Shown in pieces: positions 22,491-31,064 of a stretch of 64,000 bases of DNA (positions within the stretch are counted from its first letter, which is position 1; every line of letters starts with the position of its first letter). The notes beneath the pieces were generated by a model that was not told the origin of the DNA, ran no database searches, and was given only the letters and a program-made list of their open reading frames with translations. The position numbers and the translations under genes are program-made. The DNA comes from Turnera subulata (lineage: Eukaryota; Streptophyta; Magnoliopsida; Malpighiales; Passifloraceae), in assembly GCA_028386065.3 (NCBI GenBank), contig JAKUCV010000299.1, positions 36,347-100,346 of the forward strand. The letters run 5' to 3'.

Positions 22491-24337
22491 GATGCATTTA
22501 AATGAATAATAACAGGGTTTACATTGACTCTGGCGCAATCAAGGTTAATAGAAGTTATCAGCTTATGATTTAAATCATCTTACAATTAGTGTCCCGACGG
22601 TAAAACTGCTTCTGTACAGCTCCGGGGCCATATATGCTTGCACATCGAGCTGCAATATATAGTCGGTCTTCCAGAGTATCTCAATTGGATATGGGCTACA
22701 TGGGGTGGAGTCTTTGGTGCTAGCTGGAAAGCTTTGTATGCCAAATTAGATTCTTGGGGGCTTCTACTTCTACAATTCTTATTTGCAATGAGGAAGATGT
22801 TCAGGAAATAGATCATATGATACCAGATTCCCCACTGGTGGATTAACTTATTCGAGACATGTTTGCGCAATTAAAAATAGAAAAACAACACTTTTGGAAA
22901 ATAATCTGGAAATGGTCTTTGTTAGGTTTCCCACTTGTTCATGATCTGTTAACAGATTGTAAAAGAATTCTTTTAGAACAGTTGTTTTCTCCGGCAAAAT
23001 TGTTCCCACCAAGGTGAAGTTCTTCCATAACTAACCCATCTCCTTCCTTCAATTTTCGCAACTTTTGGACCAAGGGAAGGAAAAGATGAATGCTGAGAAA
23101 AAATTGATTTTATTTTTGTTTCTTCCTGAAACGAGTATAGACGGCGAGGGGATGAAGAAAAAAAATAATTGAGAAAGAGATATTAGGTTTTCTATTTTTA
23201 TCTTTATTCAATAATTAATATATCTAATCAACATTTAATTATAAATTGATTATTTAGACATGTAGTATGCCACATCACTCCTGAAATTTTCAGGAGTGAT
23301 ATATGTAGTGGCAGTGGCAAATAGCATTACCCTTGAATGAATTGTGGCACACTTTTTTTAAAAAAAAATTATTCTTAGGATCGTACCACATAATATTAGT
23401 GATATCATGACATCTGTCAGCTTTCGTTCTTTTTTCTCATTAGTTTTTGGAAATTTCTTTTTAAGAAGCAAAGATAATTGCCGACAACACTAATATGAAT
23501 CTAAATACCAAAAAAAAGAGGTGAAAGGATAGTGTAAAATTGCAAAAAAAAAAACGTGGAAGAGAGAATTTAATATGCTATAATAAAAAAATTACTCGTC
23601 ATTCATTGTTGTGCGACATGTTGTTTCAACAAAGTAAAAAATAAAATATTAATTAATTAAAAAAGTATTATTATTATTATTATTATTAACTAGTAGGAAT
23701 ATTTTTATATACATGCCTAATTAATTATAATAAGAAACTACATGTCATTCATTATTGTGTCTTCCAATAGAATGAGTAAAAAAAAGTTAACACGCTTAAT
23801 TATAATAACAAACTACATGTCATTTATTATTGTATGACATATCATCCCAATCAATTAATGAAGGGTAATTGGGTCAATAATAATTAATGAGGGGTAACTG
23901 GGTCAATTTGCCGGTTTTTCTAGAGTTGGTGCTTTTATATAGTACATTGATTTAGAATAATCCTTGAAGTTTCTAAATTTATTAATCTAGCCATTATTTT
24001 CAAAAATCTCAAAAAAGACTTGATAATTTGATGAGATTGCCTTTTTTGAGATGTGGATCTTACAACGGGAAAATTTAAAAATTTTATGCCATTAAGCCAA
24101 AGTTTTATTAGGCATTATGCATAGTCATAATTCGTTGAATTTTAAAAAATAAAAAATAAAAAACAGTATAATATTTTATTTCTAGTATCAAGACCAACAT
24201 CAAAAATATTTTATTCCCTTTAATTAGATGTCTAAATATTTTTGACATACTAAAACTAAACATGTTGTCATTTTAACTTTTAATTATTGCTCTAATATTA
24301 GTTAGTTTTAAGACATAAGAGAACTTGATAAACGGGG
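22491..24337. other. Intergenic, AT-rich, no gene seen
   Basis: No supported coding region. Contains imperfect repeats of AAACTACATGTCATTYATTATTG near 23725 and 23810, a duplicated TAATTGGGTCAATAA / TAACTGGGTCAATTT pair at 23867-23910, and a CCTGAAATTTTCAGG palindrome near 23280. Confidence 0.5.
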
Positions 24338-24575
24338 TGTTAGTATAGTCATGATCTGTTAGTATCTGATAATCTTAATCCTATAAAGTTTTGATAATCC
24401 TAATCCTGCAGAGCTAGCTTATCATCTTGTACTCTAGCTTTACAAGACTTCTTGTGTATGTATACTTCTAGTTGTATCTGTAACTCTATCAGACTTATAT
24501 TTAATGGCATCACTCGGCTGTGCATTGATAGCCAAGATTTCCAACAATATTGTGCAAGCTAAACTGTGTTTCTAT
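24338..24575 (+). repeat. 5' LTR of copia family A
   Basis: Starts TGTTAGTATAGTCATG, about 238 bp, followed by the PBS TGGTAGCGGAGCTG at 24577. The exact right end is uncertain because the terminal dinucleotide is not CA. Confidence 0.6.
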
Positions 24576-24576
24576 A

Positions 24577-24590
24577 TGGTAGCGGAGCTG
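24577..24590 (+). other. Primer-binding site of copia family A
   Basis: TGGTAGCGGAGCTG, the same 12-base core as the PBS of three other elements in the window. Confidence 0.65.
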
Positions 24591-24909
24591 TCTACTTAAC
24601 CGCTTAATCTAAAACTCCAAATCTCTTTTTTTTCTCTGATTATTGTTGTAACAGCCCGGGTAAAATTTTTGATTTTTATCGGGACTGTAAAAGTCTTTTT
24701 ACCGTGATTTACTGTTGAATTAATCTTGGGTAATTAATTCAAGGTAAATCGGGCGTCGTTTTTCGAAACCGAGAGTTTTCCCGCGCTCGTGATTTTTCCG
24801 TGGATTTTTCGGGCCTAAGTTGGTATTTTTCGGGTTTCGGAATTTCTCGGAAAATCACACCGGAAAATAACTAAGGGGGTATCAGTTATTTTCTGGTCCG
24901 GACCGGACT

Positions 24910-25763
24910 NNNNNNNNNNNNNNNNNNNNNNNNNNNNNNNNNNNNNNNNNNNNNNNNNNNNNNNNNNNNNNNNNNNNNNNNNNNNNNNNNNNNNNNNNNN
25001 NNNNNNNNNNNNNNNNNNNNNNNNNNNNNNNNNNNNNNNNNNNNNNNNNNNNNNNNNNNNNNNNNNNNNNNNNNNNNNNNNNNNNNNNNNNNNNNNNNNN
25101 NNNNNNNNNNNNNNNNNNNNNNNNNNNNNNNNNNNNNNNNNNNNNNNNNNNNNNNNNNNNNNNNNNNNNNNNNNNNNNNNNNNNNNNNNNNNNNNNNNNN
25201 NNNNNNNNNNNNNNNNNNNNNNNNNNNNNNNNNNNNNNNNNNNNNNNNNNNNNNNNNNNNNNNNNNNNNNNNNNNNNNNNNNNNNNNNNNNNNNNNNNNN
25301 NNNNNNNNNNNNNNNNNNNNNNNNNNNNNNNNNNNNNNNNNNNNNNNNNNNNNNNNNNNNNNNNNNNNNNNNNNNNNNNNNNNNNNNNNNNNNNNNNNNN
25401 NNNNNNNNNNNNNNNNNNNNNNNNNNNNNNNNNNNNNNNNNNNNNNNNNNNNNNNNNNNNNNNNNNNNNNNNNNNNNNNNNNNNNNNNNNNNNNNNNNNN
25501 NNNNNNNNNNNNNNNNNNNNNNNNNNNNNNNNNNNNNNNNNNNNNNNNNNNNNNNNNNNNNNNNNNNNNNNNNNNNNNNNNNNNNNNNNNNNNNNNNNNN
25601 NNNNNNNNNNNNNNNNNNNNNNNNNNNNNNNNNNNNNNNNNNNNNNNNNNNNNNNNNNNNNNNNNNNNNNNNNNNNNNNNNNNNNNNNNNNNNNNNNNNN
25701 NNNNNNNNNNNNNNNNNNNNNNNNNNNNNNNNNNNNNNNNNNNNNNNNNNNNNNNNNNNNNNN
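24910..25763. other. Assembly gap (854 N)
   Basis: Run of N within the 5' LTR. The corresponding part of the 3' LTR (about 29856-31213) contains a long purine-rich tract and an (AT)20 run, a likely reason for assembly failure. Confidence 0.98.
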
Positions 25764-26132
25764 ATTTTATGAAAATATTTTGAAAAGAATTTTAATTAAA
25801 GTATGGTACCGAAATTATATTCGGATATACGTACGGTAAAATATTTTCGGTAAATGGAAATAATAAAGGATAAGAACCGGGATGGGTTATTACGCAGTTT
25901 GGCATCATAGCATACCGATTATGTGCATTTATGTGTATATATGGTTTTGTTGTATAGGTTCGGATATCGAGCAGTTTCCCGAGGAGCCGGCGTCGGACCG
26001 GTCATTGTTTCCGGAGTTGAGTAATCGACCAAGGTGAGGATGGATTTCCTTCAATATGTGCCTGTATTACTCGGTTATTTTGTTTTGTGGATTATTGCAT
26101 TGTTGAGTATTGTGTTTGTTGTGGTTTGTCTC

Positions 26133-26498
26133 GGGATGTTTATCCCATTGTCTTGATTGTTGTCGGGATGTTTATCCCAGTATTCTATTGGTTTTTGGAT
26201 GTTTTTTTTGAGTCTTTTTGGTACAACGGATAATGGAATAAGTAATAAATTGTGATAAGGATGTCGATCCTTGGTATTTTGGATGGGATGGCTGTCCTGG
26301 TATTTTGGTTAGGGATGTCGATCCCTGTGATTTGATTTTAATGATGGTAATATAATTGTCACATAGTAAGTAGAGGTACGACCGGATGGTTTGAGACTGT
26401 TTTGTGGTGGCCATGATCTGGGTTACTTGTGATGGGCATGTTGATGCCCGTTTGATTGGGATGTTGATCCCTGAGTTTGATATTGGGATGTTGATCCC
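26133..26498 (+). repeat. Array of eight 14-16-bp dyads in the 5' LTR
   Basis: Inverted repeats with a 4-base centre lie at 26133-26146 and 26165-26178 (GGGAT-gttt-ATCCC), 26257-26272 (AAGGAT-gtcg-ATCCTT), 26285-26298 (decayed), 26311-26326 (AGGGAT-gtcg-ATCCCT), 26434-26449 (GGGCAT-gttg-ATGCCC), 26458-26471 and 26485-26498 (GGGAT-gttg-ATCCC). The two arms change together. The array recurs in the 3' LTR (31590-31928) and as three 30-base-spaced copies at 44547-44620. Confidence 0.85.
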
Positions 26499-26718
26499 GG
26501 GTTCTTTTTGATCTGGCACCAGGAGCAGGTTGATAACCTGGTACGACCCTAGCTTATTCGTAACGGGGCCCGGAAAAGATAAAATTGGATAATTGGATTT
26601 TGTTTGAGTCTTTTTGGTCTTGGACCGGTTTTGGTTCTAGTCTTTTGGTTGGGCTGTTGAGCCTGTGTTTTCGACTTGAGTAATTTATGGTGTGCATATT
26701 GATTGTCTTTCCTTCGTC

Positions 26719-26767
26719 GGTGAGCACTTCGGACTTACCCCTCACCTGCGGGCTTTCATCTCGTAGG
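26719..26767 (+). promoter_or_regulatory. Conserved twin hairpin in the 5' LTR
   Basis: Two adjacent potential hairpins: GGTGAG/CTTACC around a CTTCGG-containing loop (26719-26739), and CCTGCGGG/CTCGTAGG (26745-26767). The same block is at 32172-32220 and 44837-44885 with stem-preserving differences. It may be a packaging, dimerisation or 3'-end element; function is inferred only from structure and conservation. Confidence 0.55.
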
Positions 26768-27080
26768 ATGAGTTATTTTTGGTGCAGGTTTGGTGCATTT
26801 CAGACAGGCTGCGTTGTTATCCCTTGGACAGGGCTTGGATCCATAGTTTGCATCTATGTCGCATACAGTGTTTATGTGAGTTGTTAAGTCTTCCGCTGTG
26901 CATTGTTTTATTATTGTTGGGCCATTGGGCCAGTTGAGTTGATATTTTTGTTTTTACTTTGGGCTGTTGAGCCCGGATTTTTGTTGTATACACTGTATGC
27001 TGGGCTTATTTGGGTTGGGTTGTCACAGTTCCGGCACGTGTTTACTGTGTACGGTAAATACGGGTTGGGGCGTTTCATTT

Positions 27081-27092
27081 TGGTAGCGGAGC
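27081..27092 (+). other. Primer-binding site of the non-autonomous gypsy element
   Basis: TGGTAGCGGAGC, three bases after the LTR end GGGCGTTTCA. Confidence 0.7.
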
Positions 27093-27348
27093 GGGCGTTA
27101 GGTCTTGTTGGGCAGTCTTTGTGTGTTTGTTGTCCTTGTTTGCATAGTTCGCTCAATTGGTTTATTATTTTATATTATTTTAGTTAGTGCATTATGGATC
27201 CAGTCAAGGACGCCAGCTGTCGCAGAACATACACATAAGAGGTAAATGATGCCATAGATAAGCGGAAATATAAATATTATTAATAATACTGATAATTTCA
27301 TTACAAAGAGAAATATTACATTGATATTTTATAAAAATAAAAATACAT

Positions 27349-28032
27349 TTATCGCCTTGGAACGACATTGACCCTGAAGCTAGTGGGGTCGTTGTTGATG
27401 TTGACTTGGATGCTGTCGCTCCACGAGAACCACATGCCGCCTGCGTTGTTCTGGCCGGGAAGCTCGAACCGGTTTGCTTGAGGGAACCAGAGTGGGATGA
27501 GACCGTGATCGTCTTGAGGTTGCCACTGGGTCTCCGTCAGAAGAACCATGTTCGGTTCGTATTGGTTCTTCAGGTCCCTCAGAGTACGCGAGAACTCCTG
27601 GGAACGCCTTGCGACTCCTCTGCAGTTCTACACCAGTAGTCGGGCCTTTGGCCAAGTTACTGGCAGACGAGTGACTCTGGGCATGCTCTGGGCCATCATC
27701 GAGAGCTGGTAGTAGGTACCTTGCTCCAGGAAGTGGCAAGTGGACTCTAGGTTGAACTCCTGTAGCCTTTCCGAGATGAAGAACATGATGGAGTTTGTCG
27801 AGCCATAGTAGGAGGTCCTCAGAGTGCCATGATCCTCCAGGAAGAACACCTCTTCCATGGGGGTGATGAAGAACCGCGATGAGTAGAGTTCGTCGACGAA
27901 GACTAGATGCGGCATCCTGCCGAGCACGTTCGGTAGCTCTTCTGGACGTTCGTTGACCATGCTGTAGGCCAGACGATTCCTTCTGCCAAGATTGGCACCT
28001 TCGACGAAAAAAACGGAAGATGGAGCAGGCAT
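27349..28032 (-). pseudogene. Antisense ORF with LINE-endonuclease-like C-terminal half
   Basis: Minus-strand frame from ATG 28032 (MPAPSSVFFVEG) to the stop at 27349-27351, 227 codons with one in-frame TAG at 27628-27630. The stop falls in LLV-stop-NCRGVARRS; the LINE-type APE endonuclease motif is WNCRG, so a Trp codon probably became TAG. After it come LTETQ (position of the metal-binding Glu) and AGGMWFSWSDSIQV, also like these endonucleases. The later catalytic Asp and His motifs are absent, so at most half a domain exists. The first 134 residues are unrecognised. A TATA-like TATAAAAG (minus strand, 28141-28150) lies about 110 bases upstream of the ATG. The downstream side (27240-27350) is AT-rich and terminator-like. 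Confidence 0.55.
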
Positions 28033-28140
28033 CGTGTTTGGACGAGTGGGTATTTTGTTTTTGAGCGTTGTGGTTTTTTTTTACAGAGCGTTTGTTTGTC
28101 TTAAAATGCTTTTGATGATTTACACCTCACCGCTCCATTT

Positions 28141-28150
28141 CTTTTATACT
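28141..28150 (-). promoter_or_regulatory. TATA-like box for antisense ORF at 28032
   Basis: The minus strand reads AGTATAAAAG, about 110 bases before ATG 28032. Spacing leaves room for a leader of about 80 bases. Confidence 0.45.
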
Positions 28151-28853
28151 CTTATGGGGAGCGTGTTTACTGTTTTTGATTTTCACGATTTGCTTTTTGA
28201 AAATTTGCCGTTGCTTTCATTTATTGCCTTGTTACTTTATACGTTTTTCGGGCTACAACGCCAGAGTTTTTCAGCATTTTTCCATCTTATGATTTTCTTT
28301 CGCTCTGGCTACTTTGTCCTTTCTTTTCATGGTCTTACTATATTTTCTTGCATCTTTTATCACATGCATCCGTGACCGTTGAGGCTAGAATGATGGGACC
28401 ATACCTCGAGTAGAGCGCATGTGCGACAAGTTTACAGCTGTTCGGACATCGTGGAGAGATACGAGACCTGACAGACGTTTTTGGCTCATGCGGAATTTGT
28501 GAACAAGTGGGTATCGTTTCTTTCGAGGGACACAGGACGTGCTCATGATCGTCACCTTGCGAGTTAACGGACCTCTCTTTTTCGTGAGGGGAACCGATGT
28601 CACCGTTAGCTGTGCAAGTTACGTTTCTTGATTCGAGGGTGTTTTCGTCCGATACGAGCACCGATCATGAAAACATATTTTGTTTTAATTTCTTTTTGTT
28701 TTGATTTTGTTAAACGAGTTTTGTTTTTAATTTCTTTATATTTGATTTTATATTCTTATTATTGATTTTTGTTTTGCTTTGGGACGTTTTTAACTTTCGG
28801 TTAGCATGAGTTTACATACTTTAATAAGAGATTTTGATTTAAAAAAAAATTAT

Positions 28854-28863
28854 TTTATTTATT
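28854..28863 (-). terminator. Polyadenylation-signal-like AATAAA after antisense ORF
   Basis: The minus strand carries two overlapping-spaced AATAAA hexamers (28858-28863 and 28854-28859), 33-42 bases past the stop codon of the 125-aa ORF, in AT-rich sequence. Confidence 0.45.
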
Positions 28864-28895
28864 TTATAATAGTTTTACAACGGAGAAGAAGTACT

Positions 28896-29273
28896 CTATT
28901 GAGTTACTTGCTTCTCTAGGTCTTTTACAAGTTTTTGTACGTTCTTCATGTGAGGGAAGAGTTCCGCGCACGCCAGTTCGATCTGCAACACCGCCGAGCT
29001 GATCTTTTTCAGTGAGACATTCAGCTGCGTCAGTGTCTGCTGCGGAGTGCTGCTTTCAGCCGTCGCTTTGCCCTTTCGATCCTCAGCTTCTTTGGGAGCA
29101 CGCTTCTTCCGGCGTCTTCGAGAGACCACCATGTGTTCTTTCAGGCCGACGATGTTCGTCTTGAAGCGTTTCTTCGGAGGTTCTTCATCGGAGCTTGTCG
29201 GGAAAGTAGTGCCACCGATGTAGCTGTTGTTCTCGGAGTCTGAGGTAGTTCTTGATCTCAGAGGAGAGTCCAT
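28896..29273 (-). CDS. Antisense ORF, basic 125-aa protein of unknown function
   Basis: ATG 29273, stop at 28896. The N-terminus is Ser/Thr/acidic (MDSPLRSRTTSDSENNS). Two basic clusters, PPKKRFK (about residue 32) and SRRRRKKRAPK (about residue 51), look like a bipartite nuclear localisation signal. The C-terminal 45 residues (LTQLNVSLKKISSAVLQIEL...) are heptad-rich, likely helical or coiled coil. I recognise no family. It lies next to the 3' LTR of an element without gag-pol and is transcribed, if at all, against the element. The minus strand has TTTATAAG 38-47 bases before the ATG and AATAAA motifs 30-40 bases after the stop, so it is laid out like a compact gene. Confidence 0.6.
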   Translation of the reverse strand: MDSPLRSRTTSDSENNSYIGGTTFPTSSDEEPPKKRFKTNIVGLKEHMVVSRRRRKKRAPKEAEDRKGKATAESSTPQQTLTQLNVSLKKISSAVLQIELACAELFPHMKNVQKLVKDLEKQVTQ

Positions 29274-29309
29274 GACTGTGTGTGAGTATGCCAGTCATGA
29301 GGTTTGGTT

Positions 29310-29320
29310 CTTATAAAGGA
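29310..29320 (-). promoter_or_regulatory. TATA-like box for antisense ORF at 29273
   Basis: The minus strand reads TCCTTTATAAG, about 40 bases upstream of ATG 29273. Transcription would start only a few bases before the start codon if the normal 25-30-base spacing holds. Confidence 0.5.
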
Positions 29321-29553
29321 CGAGATGTCGCATAAGGGTATAAGCAGTATCTCGGGTTGAGGTTGGACACTTGGCAGAGTGTGCCAGAAGCTTATAGTGG
29401 TAGGACCCACGGATAAGACGGAATTTCGGGGACGAAATTCTTTTTAAGGTGGGAAGACTGTAACAGCCCGGGTAAAATTTTTGATTTTTACCGGGACTGT
29501 AAAAGTCTTTTTACCGTGATTTACTGTTGAATTAATCTTGGGTAATTAATTCA

Positions 29554-29826
29554 AGGTAAATCGGGCGTCGTTTTTCGAAACCGAGAGTTTTTCCACGCTC
29601 GTGATTTTTTCGTGGATTTTTCGGGCCTAAGTTGGTATTTTTCGGGTTTCGGAATTTCTCGGAAAATCACACCGGAAAATAACTAAGGGGGTATCAGTTA
29701 TTTTCCGGTGTGATTTTCCGAAAAATTCCGAAACCCGAAAAATACCAACTTAGGCCCGAAAAATCCACGGAAAAATCACGAGCGCGGGAAAACTCTCGGT
29801 TTCGAAAAACGACGCCCGATTTACCT
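29554..29826. repeat. 131-bp inverted duplication in the 3' LTR
   Basis: Left arm 29554-29684 and right arm 29696-29826 are reverse complements with about five mismatches, separated by 11 bases (AAGGGGGTATC). The 5' LTR has only the left-arm sequence. The right arm, reversed, matches the 5' LTR version (for example TTTTCCCGCGCTCGTG) better than its own left arm. Confidence 0.9.
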
Positions 29827-29929
29827 ATCAGTTATTTTCTGGTCCGGACCGGACTCGCTCTGTATTGCAGACAGGCTGCATTATTGAGAAGTCACACGCT
29901 GCATAGTCAATCACAGGATTAACAGTAAC

Positions 29930-30275
29930 TTCAACATTATAAAAAGAAAGCAGAGGAGAAGGAGAGGAAGAGAAGGAGAGGAGAAGAAAAAGAAAAAGAG
30001 AGGAAAAAAGAAAAAGAGAGAAAAAAAAAAGAAAAGAGAGAAAAAGAAAAGAAAAGGAAAAAAAGAGAAAAGGAAAATTAAAAAAAAAAACAAAACAGAA
30101 AACAAAACGGAAAAAAATACTGAGGGAAGAAAAAAAAAAAGAAGAAAAAGAGAGAAGGAAAAAAATATGAAGAGAAAAGAAATTAAAAGGAGAAGCAAAA
30201 ATCAGAAAAATAGGAAAGGAAAAGAAAGAAAATAGAAATAAAGAAGGAAAAAGGGAAAAAAAAAGAAAACCGTAC
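29930..30275 (+). repeat. Long purine tract
   Basis: About 340 bases are almost entirely A and G on the plus strand. The minus-strand open frame (Phe/Leu/Ser-rich) is a by-product of the composition. Confidence 0.9.
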
Positions 30276-31018
30276 TGTTCACCGTCACCCCCAGGCGCCC
30301 CTGCCACTGTTCACCGAGTGGAGCTCCGCGCCACCTCTCGCTGCACCACCACCGCCGTCAGGGTCGCCGTGCCATCACGACCTCGACGGCGTCGCCTCCT
30401 TCCGTCCCCGCCGCCTGACGCGCGCCGTAGAGCTGTCGACCCGCGAGCAGACCCGGCGGATCCGTCTTCGTCCGTGCCTGAGTCTGCTCCAGCGCCGCCG
30501 CGCCCAGCTCCTGGCCTCCCTCGCTTCGCTCTTCGCTCGCCGCCGCCTTGCCTCGCCTCGCCATCCTCATCGCTCGCTCGTCGCGCCGCCCATTTGTAGC
30601 CAACCCGTGGGATCCGGGTTTTGAGGGTGAGTGACCCAAATCTTTGTGACGGGTTGTGGGTTTCTGGGTTGGGCTGAGTGGTGTGGGCCGGGCCTTGGCA
30701 GGCCTGTGTTGGGCTGCTGCCTTGGTCTGGGCCGCACTATTCATGGCCCAGCCCGATTTTTTTTTTAAAAAAAATTTATATATATATGTATTTATTTATA
30801 TTCTGGTATTTAATTTTGAGAAAAAATATATATTTATTTTGAGAAAATTATGGACAGTTTAATTCTGGTGTTTTGTGGAAAATATAAATATATATACTTT
30901 GATAAATAATTAAGTTATGTTTTGAACTATTACTAATTGGAAAAATATATATATGTATCATGAAATAATTTCTGGAAAATTATATATATATTATTTCCTT
31001 TGGAAAATTATGGTTGAG

Positions 31019-31020
<2 letters not shown>

Positions 31021-31060
<40 letters not shown>
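31021..31060. repeat. (AT)20 microsatellite
   Basis: Forty bases of perfect AT dinucleotide in the 3' LTR. Confidence 0.97.

Positions 31061-31064
<4 letters not shown>

Larger units (their letters stand above)
24647..27077 (+). repeat. 5' LTR of the non-autonomous gypsy element
   Basis: Begins TGTAACAGCCC and ends GGGGCGTTTCA. Bases 24910-25763 are N. By comparison with the 3' LTR the gap should hold about 1.36 kb, unless the copies differ there. The sequenced parts differ from the 3' copy at only scattered positions. Confidence 0.9.

Noticed and set aside
22586..22870. 94-codon minus-strand frame near PPR gene 1
   Set aside because: No domain, mixed composition, no homologous frame beside the other PPR copies.
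29828..30307. 159- and 95-codon minus-strand frames rich in Phe/Leu/Ser, membrane-like
   Set aside because: A purine tract read in antisense always gives Phe/Leu/Ser codons without stops; there is no start context or homology.
30318..30744. GC-rich open frames on both strands
   Set aside because: Ala/Pro/Arg-rich translations in both directions of an LTR segment indicate composition, not coding.
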